64,000 nucleotides of DNA, taken from contig NZ_KN525716.1 in assembly GCF_000789235.1 (NCBI RefSeq), positions 3,144,100-3,208,099 on the forward strand. The letters run 5' to 3'. Positions 8,540-17,965 of this stretch are shown here, in pieces. The notes beneath the pieces are model-generated. The model worked only from the letters and a program-made list of their open reading frames with translations, had not been told where the DNA came from and ran no database searches. Position numbers and translations under genes: made by a program. Position 1 is the first letter of the stretch, and each line of letters starts with the position of its first letter. This DNA comes from Wocania ichthyoenteri Th78 (GTDB taxonomy: Bacteria; Bacteroidota; Bacteroidia; Flavobacteriales; Flavobacteriaceae).

Positions 8540-10291
8540 ATGAAAACTAAAATTAGTACTTTATTGCTATTACCTTTTTTTGCCCTTTTAATGTTTACAT
8601 CTTGTCAGGAAGAAGTTGTTGACATTACACCACCAGCAGAGACTGAAGCTCTTACAGCTAGTGCTCCATTAACGGCGCTAATGAGTTCTGCTTCTAAAAT
8701 GGATGGCTCTAAAGACAATATTATTGACAGAGCAAGTTGTTTATCTATTAAATTACCTGTTACGGTTGTTGTTAACGGACTCGAAATTATTATAGATTCA
8801 GAAGAAGACTATAAAGTGATTGAAGCTATTTTTAATGAGTTTGAAGAAGATGACGATCGTTTAGATATCATCTTTCCTATTACAATTATTACAGCAGAAC
8901 ATGACGATATTGTAATCAATAATGCCGCTGAATTAAAAGAATTTGTTGATGAATGTAAAGGTGAAAATGAAAATGACGACGATATAGAATGTATCGATTT
9001 TAAATATCCAATTTCTTTTTCGATTTACGATGCTAACTTTCAAGTTATTGATGTGATTACTGTTGAAAATGATAGACAATTGTATAAATTCATTAAACGT
9101 GTAAAAGAAGGAGAAGTGTTTGCAAGTCTTAACTTTCCTGTAACTATGGTTTTAGCTGATGGCACAGAAATAGTTGTAAATAATAACCAAGAGCTAGAAA
9201 GCACTATTAATGAAGCTAAAGACACTTGTGATGAAGATGATGATAACGATTATGGCGACGACGATTTTACAAAAGAACGTTTAGACGAATATTTAAAAAT
9301 TTGCCCATGGGTTGTACATGAGTTTAAAAGAAACAATCAAGATAACACTACTGATTATAAAGAGTATGCTTTAAACTTTAAAGAAGATGGTGTTGTGAAA
9401 ATGCGTGCTAGAAATGGTGATATATTAACTGGTACTTGGAGTACTCGTGTAACCCCTAGAGGCGCACTTTTAAAATTAGAATTCGACACCTTAGCAGACT
9501 TTACTTTAGAATGGATTGTTTACGATATTGAATACGGTAAAATAAAACTATACGAAGAAGGTGGAAATAGAATTATCATGAAGAAAAACTGTGATGTGGT
9601 TATTGACATTACTAAAGAAAGAATTGAAAACTACTTACAAGAATGTTTGTGGAGAGTTGCCAGATTACAGGTTGATGGTAACGATAATGATAAAAATTAT
9701 ATAGGAACACCATTAAAATTCTTTGCTAATAATGTTGTTAAAATTCGTGTAAATGGAGAGTTTGTTGAAGGTACTTACGAAATAGGAGTTAGAAACGCTG
9801 GTTTCATCTTACAAATTACTTTAGATGGCAGACCAAATTTAAAATTAGAATGGTTTATTACATTCTTAGAGCCAGGTGTGATTAAGCTTGAAAATGATAA
9901 CAATCAAATGGTTTTAAGAAGACACTGTCCAGATGGTGATAGCGATATAAATTATATTGATGATGTACTTGTAACTGGAGAATGGGAAATAGCTTTATAT
10001 AAAGATGGCGATGTAAATAAAACGGATGAATACTTTATGTATACAATTAATTTCTTAGAAAACGGATGGATTAAAGTAACCGATCCTAATAACGGAATTA
10101 TTGATGGTAATTGGTTAGCTTATAGATATGAAGGTTTGCATTTAGGAATGCATTATGGTATTGAGCCACCGTTTCAAGTGTTAAACCACAGATGGAAGAT
10201 TTTAGAAATTAATCCAAATAGAATAGAGTTAAAAGATTTAAGCTCAACAGGAGAAATAGAACGCATATTAGTCCTTGAAAAGAAAGCATAA
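8540..10291 (+). CDS. Acidic repeat lipoprotein (system 1)
   Basis: A 583-residue lipoprotein with lipobox LMFTSC and Cys22 as the anchor. Residues from about 65 to 230 hold four related units of about 35-45 residues, each with a hydrophobic strand of the kind LPVTVVV, FPITIIT, YPISFSI or FPVTMVL, then an Asn/Asp turn and an Ile-Val strand. Acidic stretches such as EEDDDR and EDDDNDYGDDD link the units. Three larger beta-rich repeats of about 105 residues follow, each opening with a Trp (CPWVVHEF, CLWRVARL, GEWEIALY). Two lipoproteins of system 2 share both repeat types. The longest frame starts at a TTG at 8495 that lies inside the ECF -10 block, so the ATG at 8540 is used. Function is unknown; metal or Ca2+ binding and a role as receptor partner are inferences. 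Confidence 0.88.
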   Translation: MKTKISTLLLLPFFALLMFTSCQEEVVDITPPAETEALTASAPLTALMSSASKMDGSKDNIIDRASCLSIKLPVTVVVNGLEIIIDSEEDYKVIEAIFNEFEEDDDRLDIIFPITIITAEHDDIVINNAAELKEFVDECKGENENDDDIECIDFKYPISFSIYDANFQVIDVITVENDRQLYKFIKRVKEGEVFASLNFPVTMVLADGTEIVVNNNQELESTINEAKDTCDEDDDNDYGDDDFTKERLDEYLKICPWVVHEFKRNNQDNTTDYKEYALNFKEDGVVKMRARNGDILTGTWSTRVTPRGALLKLEFDTLADFTLEWIVYDIEYGKIKLYEEGGNRIIMKKNCDVVIDITKERIENYLQECLWRVARLQVDGNDNDKNYIGTPLKFFANNVVKIRVNGEFVEGTYEIGVRNAGFILQITLDGRPNLKLEWFITFLEPGVIKLENDNNQMVLRRHCPDGDSDINYIDDVLVTGEWEIALYKDGDVNKTDEYFMYTINFLENGWIKVTDPNNGIIDGNWLAYRYEGLHLGMHYGIEPPFQVLNHRWKILEINPNRIELKDLSSTGEIERILVLEKKA

Positions 10292-10365
10292 TTATGTTTT
10301 TGGTGAAAAAGGAAACTCATCTTTTCGGTTGGTTAGGTTAATTATTAAGTAAGTTTCCTTTATAT

Positions 10366-10398
10366 AGGCTGTCAAATTAAAATTTGGCAGCCTTTTTT
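10366..10398 (+). terminator. Intrinsic terminator after the system 1 lipoprotein
   Basis: AGGCTGTCAAATT and AATTTGGCAGCC form a stem with one mismatch, followed by a run of T. A second inverted pair, AAGGAAACT at 10309-10317 and AGTTTCCTT at 10352-10360, lies just before it. Confidence 0.8.
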
Positions 10399-10446
10399 AT
10401 TCTTCTTTTTTATAGAATGTTACTTCTATAATACGCTTCAAATCCT

Positions 10447-10454
10447 TAAATTTG
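10447..10454 (+). promoter_or_regulatory. -7 promoter element of ffh
   Basis: TAAATTTG matches TAnnTTTG and ends 26 bases before the ffh ATG. Confidence 0.7.
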
Positions 10455-10480
10455 CATTTCTTAAAATTTCAATAAAAATT

Positions 10481-11809
10481 ATGTTTAATAATTTAAGCGA
10501 TAAATTAGATAAAGCCTTACACGTTCTTAAAGGACATGGAAGCATTACAGAGGTAAATGTTGCCGAAACTTTAAAAGAAGTTCGTCGTGCTTTACTTGAT
10601 GCCGATGTTAACTTTAAAATAGCCAAAGAGTTTACCAATAGAGTTAAAGAAAAAGCTTTAGGGCAAAACGTACTAACAACGCTTCAACCAGGGCAACTTA
10701 TGGTTAAGATTGTTAAAGACGAACTTACCGAACTTATGGGAGGTGATGCCGAGGGTATTAATCTTTCTGGTGCGCCAAGTGTTATTTTAATGTCGGGTTT
10801 ACAAGGTTCTGGTAAAACAACGTTTTCTGGTAAGCTTGCTAATTATCTTAAAAATAAAAAAACTAAGAAGCCACTTTTAGTAGCCTGTGATGTGTACCGT
10901 CCAGCGGCGATAGACCAATTACATGTGGTTGGAGAGCAAATTGGTGTTGAGGTTTTCAGCGATAGAGGAAACAACAATCCGGTTGCCATTTCTAAAGCTG
11001 GTATTGCTCATGCTAAAGCTAACGGGTTTAATGTGGTAATTATAGATACCGCAGGTCGTTTAGCTGTTGATGAGGTGATGATGACCGAAATATCGAACAT
11101 ACATAAAGCCATTCAACCGCAAGAAACATTGTTTGTTGTAGACTCTATGACAGGGCAAGATGCAGTAAATACAGCGAAAGCCTTTAATGATACGTTGAAT
11201 TTTGATGGTGTTATTTTAACCAAATTAGATGGTGATACACGAGGTGGAGCTGCTATTTCAATTAAATCTGTAGTTAATAAACCTATTAAGTTTATTGGTA
11301 CGGGAGAGAAAATGGAAGCTATTGATGTGTTCTATCCATCGCGTATGGCAGACCGTATTCTCGGAATGGGAGATGTGGTGTCGTTAGTTGAAAGAGCACA
11401 AGAACAATTTGATGAAGTTGAAGCTAGAAAACTTCAAAAGAAAATAGCGAAGAACCAGTTTGGTTTTGATGATTTCTTAAAACAGATTCAGCAAATCAAG
11501 AAAATGGGTAACATGAAAGACCTTGTTGGAATGATTCCAGGTGCTGGAAAAATGATTAAAGATGTTGATATTGATGATGATGCTTTTAAAGGTATTGAAG
11601 CGATTATTCATTCTATGACACCTAAAGAGCGAAGTAACCCTTCTGTTATTGACGCGAGTAGAAAAAAACGCATTGGTAAAGGATCGGGTACATCAGTTCA
11701 ACAAGTAAATCAGTTGTTAAAACAATTCAACCAAATGAGCAAAATGATGAAGATGATGCAAGGTGGTGGCGGTAAAAAAATGATGCAAGCTATGAAAAAC
11801 ATGCGTTAA
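10481..11809 (+). CDS. ffh: Signal recognition particle protein Ffh
   Basis: Ffh binds 4.5S RNA and signal sequences emerging from the ribosome and brings the ribosome to FtsY at the membrane. In the 442-residue protein the N domain (about 1-95) precedes the GTPase G domain with Walker A GLQGSGKTT at 106-114, DVYRPAAIDQL, DTAGRL and TKLDGDTRGGA. The C-terminal M domain is Met-rich and Gly-rich (QMSKMMKMMQGGGGKKMMQ), as needed for signal-sequence and RNA binding. It has its own promoter. In many flavobacteria ffh is followed directly by folD; here a four-helix-bundle gene lies between them. Confidence 0.98.
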   Translation: MFNNLSDKLDKALHVLKGHGSITEVNVAETLKEVRRALLDADVNFKIAKEFTNRVKEKALGQNVLTTLQPGQLMVKIVKDELTELMGGDAEGINLSGAPSVILMSGLQGSGKTTFSGKLANYLKNKKTKKPLLVACDVYRPAAIDQLHVVGEQIGVEVFSDRGNNNPVAISKAGIAHAKANGFNVVIIDTAGRLAVDEVMMTEISNIHKAIQPQETLFVVDSMTGQDAVNTAKAFNDTLNFDGVILTKLDGDTRGGAAISIKSVVNKPIKFIGTGEKMEAIDVFYPSRMADRILGMGDVVSLVERAQEQFDEVEARKLQKKIAKNQFGFDDFLKQIQQIKKMGNMKDLVGMIPGAGKMIKDVDIDDDAFKGIEAIIHSMTPKERSNPSVIDASRKKRIGKGSGTSVQQVNQLLKQFNQMSKMMKMMQGGGGKKMMQAMKNMR

Positions 11810-11858
11810 ATAAGTAAACAGCATTCAGTAGCAGTACTCAGAATAAAAAATAAAATTC

Positions 11859-12233
11859 ATGGATTTTAAAAAACTTATGGCTTATCAAAAATCGTTTGAT
11901 TTAGCTATGCTAGTTTTTGAAATCTCAAAATCCTTCCCTAAAGAAGAAATCTATTCTTTGACAGATCAAATTAGAAGAAGTTCACGTTCAGTATGTGCAA
12001 ATATCTCGGAAGCTTATAGAAAAAGGAGATATCCGAAACATTTTATAAGTAAACTTACAGATGCTGATGGCGAGAATTCCGAAACCAATACATGGTTAGA
12101 TTTCGCATTGGCTTGTAACTATATTTCGTCTGAAGATTATACGAAATGTTCAGAAGAAGGTAAAGAAATTGGGAAGCTAATAAATTATATGATTAACAAT
12201 CCAGGGAAATTTGGAGTAAAAAGTGAAAACTAA
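11859..12233 (+). CDS. Four-helix bundle protein (23S rRNA intervening-sequence family)
   Basis: The 124-residue protein fits the four-helix-bundle family first found in 23S rRNA intervening sequences: MAYQKSFDLAMLVFEISKSFPKEE, then LTDQIRRSSRSVCANISEAYRKR, then KLTDADGENSETNTWLDFA are the family landmarks in order. The biochemical function is unknown; members form pentamers with a basic surface. Such genes occur scattered and in several copies per genome and behave as mobile cargo. The gene separates ffh from folD and is followed by short GACTGC repeats near 12270, which fits insertion at this site. Confidence 0.9.
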   Translation: MDFKKLMAYQKSFDLAMLVFEISKSFPKEEIYSLTDQIRRSSRSVCANISEAYRKRRYPKHFISKLTDADGENSETNTWLDFALACNYISSEDYTKCSEEGKEIGKLINYMINNPGKFGVKSEN

Positions 12234-12301
12234 TTATAAGCATGAGTAAGTTGACAGAGTAAGAAACTGTGACTGCGACTGCGACTGAAAACTATTTTAT
12301 A

Positions 12302-13180
12302 ATGACAATTTTAGACGGAAAAAAGACTAGTAACGACATTAAAGAAGAGATAGCTGATCATGTAAAGTCTATGGTTTCAAAAGGAGAAAGAGTACCGCAC
12401 CTAGCTGCAATTCTAGTGGGGTCTGATGGTGCAAGTATGACTTATGTAAATGCCAAAGTAAAAGCTTGTAAGCTTGTTGGATTTAATTCTACACTTATAG
12501 AGTTGCCAGAATACACTTCTGAAGAAGCTTTACTTGAAAAAATAAATGATTTAAACACAAATGATGAAATTGATGGGTTTATTGTGCAATTACCTTTACC
12601 AGAACAAATTGATGAGCAAAAAGTTTTAATGGCAGTAAATCCTGATAAAGATGTTGATGGATTTCACCCTACAAATGTTGGAAAGATGGCTTTAAGTTTA
12701 CCAACTTTTTTACCAGCAACACCTTACGGAATACTTGAGTTATTAGAACGCTATCAGGTTGAAACTTCAGGTAAAAATGTTGTGGTTATGGGAAGAAGCC
12801 ATATTGTTGGTCGCCCTATGAGTATACTGATGAGTCAAAAAAGAAAAGCAGGTGATGCTACAGTAACCGTGGTTCATAGCCGATCAAAAAACTTATTAGA
12901 CATTACCAAAAAAGCAGATATTATAGTTGCAGCTATTGGGATTTCGGAATTTTTAACAGGCGATATGGTTAAAGAAGATGTGGTTATTGTTGATGTAGGA
13001 ATCACTCGTGTTCCTGATGCTACAAAGAAAAACGGATATAGATTAGCAGGCGATGTGCATTTTGAAAGTGTAAGCAAAAAAGCAAGTTATATTACTCCAG
13101 TTCCAGGAGGCGTTGGTCCTATGACGATTGCAATGCTACTTAAAAATACATTGTTAGCAAGAGAAAGACACTCAAATTAA
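12302..13180 (+). CDS. folD: Bifunctional methylenetetrahydrofolate dehydrogenase / cyclohydrolase
   Basis: FolD interconverts 5,10-methylene-THF, methenyl-THF and 10-formyl-THF in the cytosol, supplying one-carbon units for purines and formyl-Met. The 292-residue protein has the substrate-site Tyr and Lys in SMTYVNAKVKACK, the family signature DGFIVQLPLPEQ, PDKDVDGFHP, the NADP-binding GRSHIVGRP and the C-terminal TPVPGGVGPMT. The longest frame begins at 12269 with a low-complexity MTATATENYF segment read from the GACTGC repeat, so the start is set at the ATG at 12302, which gives the standard N terminus MTILDGK. Confidence 0.97.
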   Translation: MTILDGKKTSNDIKEEIADHVKSMVSKGERVPHLAAILVGSDGASMTYVNAKVKACKLVGFNSTLIELPEYTSEEALLEKINDLNTNDEIDGFIVQLPLPEQIDEQKVLMAVNPDKDVDGFHPTNVGKMALSLPTFLPATPYGILELLERYQVETSGKNVVVMGRSHIVGRPMSILMSQKRKAGDATVTVVHSRSKNLLDITKKADIIVAAIGISEFLTGDMVKEDVVIVDVGITRVPDATKKNGYRLAGDVHFESVSKKASYITPVPGGVGPMTIAMLLKNTLLARERHSN

Positions 13181-13186
13181 TACATA

Positions 13187-13194
13187 TACTTTTG
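13187..13194 (+). promoter_or_regulatory. -7 promoter element of the TIGR02206-type membrane protein gene
   Basis: TACTTTTG lies 7 bases after the folD stop and 12 bases before the ATG at 13207. The TTG at 13192 that opens the longest frame is part of this element. The leader would be only about 6 bases. Confidence 0.6.
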
Positions 13195-13206
13195 TTAAAT
13201 TGCGTT

Positions 13207-13953
13207 ATGGATTATCTTATTTATAACGTAATTTTTTTATTTAAAAGAGTTGCTATTGGTAGTTTTGAGCATATACTACCAATTCTTTTTTCGGTTATAT
13301 TTTGTATTTTATTTATTAAATACTCCAGACAAAAATTAAGTAAAAAGCAACAGCAGAAAGCGTTACACGTATTTGGGTGGTTGGTTTCTTTTACCGTACT
13401 AGCATTTCATTTATACAGCATAGGTATGGGTAATTACAACATTACCACAGATTTGCCTTTGTATTTGTGCAGTTTAATAGCATTGTTAGTTCCCATATTT
13501 ACTCACTACAGAAAATTTTGGATGTTCGAAATATTAACATTTTGGATTATTGCAGGAACCACACAAGGCGTTTTAACACCAGATATTCATGAAGGATTTC
13601 CAACATTCGACTATTTTAGGTATTGGGTAGTTCACCTAGGGCTTTTAATAATAATTTTTTATGCCATTTTTGTATTTAAAATGAAACCAACTTTTAAAAG
13701 TATTTTTAAATCGTTTTTTGCATTGCAGTTCTACGTTATCTTTATGGTAATTATCAATTTCACATTAAATGCCAATTATTTTTATTTGAATGAAAAACCA
13801 CAATCGGCATCCGTATTAGATTATTTTGGGGAATGGCCATTTTATATAATAGTTGTGCAAATAATAATAATCCCCTATTTTTTACTGATTTATTTTCCTT
13901 TTTATATAATTGAAAAAAGACGTAAAAGAAACTATCAGTTATTTAGCAAATAA
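13207..13953 (+). CDS. Integral membrane protein of the TIGR02206 (YwaF-like) family
   Basis: About 248 residues with six or seven membrane helices and the family features LPLYLCSL and the conserved HxGL in YWVVHLGLL, by my recognition. The biochemical role of the family is not known. It has a short-leader promoter of its own right after folD. Its 3' end overlaps the convergent VOC-family gene by 15 bases, so the C terminus FSK is read through the other gene's stop region. Confidence 0.8.
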   Translation: MDYLIYNVIFLFKRVAIGSFEHILPILFSVIFCILFIKYSRQKLSKKQQQKALHVFGWLVSFTVLAFHLYSIGMGNYNITTDLPLYLCSLIALLVPIFTHYRKFWMFEILTFWIIAGTTQGVLTPDIHEGFPTFDYFRYWVVHLGLLIIIFYAIFVFKMKPTFKSIFKSFFALQFYVIFMVIINFTLNANYFYLNEKPQSASVLDYFGEWPFYIIVVQIIIIPYFLLIYFPFYIIEKRRKRNYQLFSK

Positions 13954-14355
13954 CTGATTTATATCTTTAAAGGCTTTAAACTCTAAAGCATTACCAGATG
14001 GATCATAAAAAAACATAGTGGCTTTTTCGCCTACTAAACCTTCAAACCTAATGTAAGGCTCTATAACAAATTCAATATTTTTACTTTTTAAATCCTCCGC
14101 GAAAGCGTGAAAAATGTCCCAATCTAAAACTACGCCAAAGTGGGGTACAGGAACAGCCTTTCCGTCAACAGCATTGGTGTGTAAATCACTATCAGATTTT
14201 GGTTTGTAATGAATAACTAATTGATGCCCAAAAAAGTTAAAATCTACCCAATGGTCACCACTTCGCCCTTCTTCACAATTTAAAATATCACGATAAAACG
14301 TTCTACAAGTTTCTAAATTGTAAACTGGAATTGCTAAATGAAAAGGTGATGCCAT
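13939..14355 (-). CDS. VOC-family (glyoxalase-like) protein
   Basis: A 138-residue single-subunit vicinal oxygen chelate protein with two beta-alpha-beta-beta-beta modules: [21 protein letters not shown] opens the first and [19 protein letters not shown] the second. Likely metal ligands are His6, the His of PHFGV and the Glu in GNALEFKAF. The reaction cannot be told from sequence; dioxygenase or resistance-type activities are possible. The gene is 13 bases downstream of rluF on the same strand and probably co-transcribed. Confidence 0.85.
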   Translation of the reverse strand: MASPFHLAIPVYNLETCRTFYRDILNCEEGRSGDHWVDFNFFGHQLVIHYKPKSDSDLHTNAVDGKAVPVPHFGVVLDWDIFHAFAEDLKSKNIEFVIEPYIRFEGLVGEKATMFFYDPSGNALEFKAFKDINQLFAK

Positions 14356-14368
14356 GTTGGATATACTT

Positions 14369-15127
14369 TTACTTTTTTATTCTATTTGTAGATGCTATAT
14401 ATTCTTTGTTAGATGTGCTAATTAATCGATTTAATTCACTAAGCTCATCTTTGGTGAGTTCCCTGTATCCGCCTAAAGGCATATCGAGTTTTATATTCAT
14501 TATTCGAATACGTTTTAAGGTTTCAACCTCGTAAGTTAAATATTCGCACATACGACGAATTTGCCTGTTTAATCCTTGAGTTAAAATGATGCTAAACGTA
14601 TTTGAATTTATTTTTTTGACTTCACATTTTTTTGTCGTTTTCCCTAAATCTTCAAGATAAATACCGCTAGACATTCTATTAATAAACGTTTGCGAAATAG
14701 GTTTATCAACCGTAACAATATATTCTTTTTCGTGATTATTACTGGCTCGAAGAATCTTGTTTACAATATCGCCATCGTCTGTTAAAAGGATTAAACCTTC
14801 GCTGGGTTTGTCTAATCTACCAATAGGAAAAATGCGTTTTGGATAGTTAATATAATCGATAATATTATCTTTTTCCACACTTGTATCTGTGGTGCAAACT
14901 ATTCCGACGGGTTTGTTAAACGCTAAGTAAACAAAAGATTCTTTAGTGTTTTTAATTTCTTTTCCATCAACATGTACAATATCATTTAGCGAGATTTTTG
15001 TTCCCATTTCTGGCACTACACCGTTAATGGTAACTCTACCAGCTTCAATTAATTTATCTGCTTCTCTACGCGAGCAATATCCAGCTTCGCTTAAAAATTT
15101 GTTGATTCGTTTTAATGCTTCACTCAT
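14369..15127 (-). CDS. rluF: 23S rRNA pseudouridine synthase, RluF type
   Basis: The 252-residue enzyme has an N-terminal S4 RNA-binding domain ([20 protein letters not shown]) and the RsuA/RluF-type catalytic domain with [18 protein letters not shown], where Asp is the nucleophile, and the signature [16 protein letters not shown]. By similarity it isomerises uridines near U2604 of 23S rRNA; RluB or RluE specificity cannot be excluded. The -7 element TACTTTTG ends only four bases before the ATG, so the mRNA is probably leaderless. Confidence 0.9.
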   Translation of the reverse strand: MSEALKRINKFLSEAGYCSRREADKLIEAGRVTINGVVPEMGTKISLNDIVHVDGKEIKNTKESFVYLAFNKPVGIVCTTDTSVEKDNIIDYINYPKRIFPIGRLDKPSEGLILLTDDGDIVNKILRASNNHEKEYIVTVDKPISQTFINRMSSGIYLEDLGKTTKKCEVKKINSNTFSIILTQGLNRQIRRMCEYLTYEVETLKRIRIMNIKLDMPLGGYRELTKDELSELNRLISTSNKEYIASTNRIKK

Positions 15128-15131
15128 GGCT

Positions 15132-15139
15132 CAAAAGTA
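15132..15139 (-). promoter_or_regulatory. -7 promoter element of rluF giving a leaderless mRNA
   Basis: The minus strand reads TACTTTTG, then AGCC, then the ATG. Transcription would begin at or next to the start codon. Confidence 0.65.
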
Positions 15140-15147
15140 CAATAAAC

Positions 15148-15975
15148 TTAGGTGTTTAAAAATTCTATTATATGATTATAGACTTTATCTGATTTGAGTC
15201 CGTGACCAAACCCCATGGTTTTAATTAGTTCGGCATTTTGGTAATGTTTTTTAATTTCTAAAGCATCTCTGTAAGGAATAATCCTGTCTTTTTTATCGTG
15301 AATAATTAACCCCTTTGCTTGAATATTTTTCGAAAAATTTGCTACAGTAAAATATTCTGGTAAATAACCAAAATGTTTTAAATAGTATGTGTTAATAGCT
15401 TTAATAACATTTTTATTAAACCCCATCATGCTATTATAACTTTTAACCAAGCCAATAAAGTTTGAAGGAGCTCCTAGTGAAATTAATTTTTTAATCGATA
15501 ATTTATTGTTACTATCTAATGCAATAGCACTAGCAGTACCACCAACAGAGTGCCCAATAATAGTATCGACTTTAAACTGCTTTAGAGTAACATTAATGCA
15601 TTCTGAGTATAACAAAGCGTTGAATGTTTTGCTGCCAGAATTACCATGAGCAGGTGCATCTAAGGCAATAACGGTATAATCTAAATTTCGAAGTATCTCG
15701 ATTAAATCTTTCCACCTAAAAGAGTTGCTTTCCCAACCATGTGCAAGTAGAACGGTTTCTTTATTTCCTTTCCAGTGATATGTTTTTAGCGTAAAATCAT
15801 TGTAAATAATGTCTTTTTCTATAGCAGATTTTAAATAGTTTATTTCCTCTTCTTTTAGCTTACCTTTTCTTGGTTTTGAAAAAATATAAATGGCTATTTT
15901 TGCTGCACGTGAAGATGAAAAATAACTTATAAGGTTTATAGAAAAACCAATAATTTTTGGAAGATACTGCTTCAT
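15148..15975 (-). CDS. Alpha/beta hydrolase
   Basis: A 275-residue serine hydrolase. The oxyanion strand reads LLAHGWESNSFRW, the nucleophile elbow is GHSVGG, the acid is likely the Asp of HDKKDRIIPY and the base the His of GFGHGL. The first 25 residues contain a hydrophobic stretch that may anchor the protein, though it is not a clear signal peptide. The substrate is unknown. Its ATG directly abuts the stop of the cupin gene, so the two form an operon. Confidence 0.88.
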   Translation of the reverse strand: MKQYLPKIIGFSINLISYFSSSRAAKIAIYIFSKPRKGKLKEEEINYLKSAIEKDIIYNDFTLKTYHWKGNKETVLLAHGWESNSFRWKDLIEILRNLDYTVIALDAPAHGNSGSKTFNALLYSECINVTLKQFKVDTIIGHSVGGTASAIALDSNNKLSIKKLISLGAPSNFIGLVKSYNSMMGFNKNVIKAINTYYLKHFGYLPEYFTVANFSKNIQAKGLIIHDKKDRIIPYRDALEIKKHYQNAELIKTMGFGHGLKSDKVYNHIIEFLNT

Positions 15976-16344
15976 TTAATCCTCTCTATTTACTAAATTC
16001 ATAGAAAATGCAGGCGTGCAAATGGCAATATATTCGCAAGTTTCTTTAAACGGATTGGAATATTGTACTCTTGTATTTTTTTTAATTTTGATAGATTCAC
16101 CAGCTTTTAAAACAATGGTTTCGCCATCAATAATAAATTGTTTTTTGCCTTTGATAATGAATGTGTATTCATCAAATTCTGGAGTTTGAAAAGGCTCGCT
16201 CCAACCTGCTGGCGCTTTCATATGCGCGAGACTTATTTTAGAATTCCTATCGGTTGCTATTCCAAAATGTTCACTTATAATTTTACCATCTGTAGTTGGT
16301 ACAACAAAAGGCTTATTTTGTATGGTGTATTTTTTTTGAGGCAT
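15976..16344 (-). CDS. Cupin-domain protein
   Basis: A single small beta-barrel of about 122 residues with cupin motif 1 degenerate around AHMKAPAGWSEPFQTPEFDEYTF and motif 2 around AGESIKIKKNTRVQYSNP. The metal-binding His residues of the standard motif are mostly missing, so it may bind a ligand without a metal. The ATG at 16344 is preferred to the TTG at 16362 that opens the longest frame. It is joined to the alpha/beta hydrolase gene with no gap. Confidence 0.8.
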   Translation of the reverse strand: MPQKKYTIQNKPFVVPTTDGKIISEHFGIATDRNSKISLAHMKAPAGWSEPFQTPEFDEYTFIIKGKKQFIIDGETIVLKAGESIKIKKNTRVQYSNPFKETCEYIAICTPAFSMNLVNRED

Positions 16345-16377
16345 ATTTTTATTGTAATACAATTTTTGTTAATTCGA

Positions 16378-17349
16378 TTATTTCATCGGTTTCTTCTTAA
16401 TCATTCCTCCTTTTAAATCTTTAACAACACCCATAATAACAAAGGCTTTTTCGTCAATCTTATCAATTTCAGTTTGTAGTTTAGCAAGTTCTAATCGTGT
16501 AACAATAGTATAAATTATGTCTTTATTGTAGCTTTCACCATTACTTCCAAAGCCACCTTTTCCTGCATAAATGGTGCAAGCACGTTGTAATTTTTTTACA
16601 ATCATAAGTCGCAACTCTTCATGTTTGTTCGAGATTATAGTAACGCCTACATATTCTTCAACACCATCAACCACAAAATCTACGGTTTTTGCTGCTGCTA
16701 AATATGTTAAAATAGCATAAAGCGCTGTTTCCATAGATAAAATATAACCACCTATAGAGAAGATTATAATGTTAATAAGTAACAATACATCGCCAATAGT
16801 AAGCGATAATTTTCTGCCCAAATAAATGGCTAAAACTTCGGTGCCGTCAATAACGCTTCCACCTCGCATAGACATTCCAATTCCTAAACCTAAAAAGAAA
16901 CCACCAAAAACGGCAATTAATAATTTGTCCTCTGTAATAATTGGATAGTCTACAAAATGAACAACAAATGCTAAAAGTGTAATGGCTGCAATACTTCTTA
17001 AAGCAAACTTATTGCCTATGGTTTTAGAAGCTAGAAATACAAAAGGAAGGTTAACTAAGACTAATAATAATCCTAAATTTAGGGATGTTATATGTTCTAA
17101 TAATAGTGAGATTCCTGTGGCGCCACCATCTATAAATTTATTAGGCAATAAAAAACCTTTTAAACCAAAACCAGCAGAAAATACACCAATTAATATGAAA
17201 ATATATTCTTTGATACCATGAGATAATTCTACTTTTAGTTTTCTAACAGCAGGAGCAAGTTCATTTATATTTACTGGTTTGTGTGTGTTTTTATCTTCAA
17301 GCCTTTTGCGAGCGATATTAACTAAAAGCTTTGAGAATAAAGGGTTCAT
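16378..17349 (-). CDS. YitT-family membrane protein
   Basis: The 323-residue protein has a cytosolic N terminus, about five or six membrane helices with the family signature GLKGFLLPNKFIDGGATGISLL, SMRGGSVIDGTEVLAIYLG, and the C-terminal soluble DUF2179 domain (about 235-315). The transport substrate of the family is not established. The end MIKKKPMK and the start are normal for the family. It follows the lipoprotein gene at 17364 by 14 bases and is probably in the same transcription unit. Confidence 0.92.
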   Translation of the reverse strand: MNPLFSKLLVNIARKRLEDKNTHKPVNINELAPAVRKLKVELSHGIKEYIFILIGVFSAGFGLKGFLLPNKFIDGGATGISLLLEHITSLNLGLLLVLVNLPFVFLASKTIGNKFALRSIAAITLLAFVVHFVDYPIITEDKLLIAVFGGFFLGLGIGMSMRGGSVIDGTEVLAIYLGRKLSLTIGDVLLLINIIIFSIGGYILSMETALYAILTYLAAAKTVDFVVDGVEEYVGVTIISNKHEELRLMIVKKLQRACTIYAGKGGFGSNGESYNKDIIYTIVTRLELAKLQTEIDKIDEKAFVIMGVVKDLKGGMIKKKPMK

Positions 17350-17363
17350 AAAGTTTTCTTTTA

Positions 17364-17924
17364 TTATAGTTTACTCCAATTTAAAAAAAAGTATTTTACT
17401 TTTGCATCATCAGGAATATGTGCAGATTCAATATTTAAATTCATATCGAAACGAAGGTTTGCAGGTAATTCTTTCTTATCAATTGTAAAAGCAGCATTAA
17501 TGTCGTTTACAGAAATTACAATAGAATTTATTAAATTATCTATTCTTGAAATTTTATAATTATTAGTGATGTCTTTAAAAGTGCTTAAAGTTGTTATGTT
17601 TTTATCGGTTTTAAAACGAGGATCGAAAATTTGAACACTTTCAATAACCGAAGTAGAATCTAAAGATTGTCTTGGGGTTAACGATAATAGTTTTTTACCA
17701 CCCTTTTCAAAAATTTTAACGTCACTATTGTTGCCAGTAAATTCATCACCACTAATAAATTTTACAACTGAATCTTTACTGAAAACAAATTCTAAATCTT
17801 TAACTTGTGTAGAATCGGTTAGTGATCCAATATGATGCTTACTAATTTGAAATGGGTCTTGTTCCTTTTTACAACTAACTACAAATAGGGTTAAGATTAT
17901 GAGGCTGAAAATTGATTTGTGCAT
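17364..17924 (-). CDS. Lipoprotein of unknown function
   Basis: A 186-residue protein with a lipoprotein signal peptide (LTLFVVSC, anchor Cys18) followed by KKEQD. The mature part is mixed strand and coil, with DSTSVIESVQIFDPRF and the end YFFLNWSKL. I recognise no domain. It lies between the HerA-like ATPase and the YitT gene on the same strand. Confidence 0.8.
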   Translation of the reverse strand: MHKSIFSLIILTLFVVSCKKEQDPFQISKHHIGSLTDSTQVKDLEFVFSKDSVVKFISGDEFTGNNSDVKIFEKGGKKLLSLTPRQSLDSTSVIESVQIFDPRFKTDKNITTLSTFKDITNNYKISRIDNLINSIVISVNDINAAFTIDKKELPANLRFDMNLNIESAHIPDDAKVKYFFLNWSKL

Positions 17925-17965
17925 TGATTATTTTTTATTAGAATTATTGAAGTGTTGATATGCGA

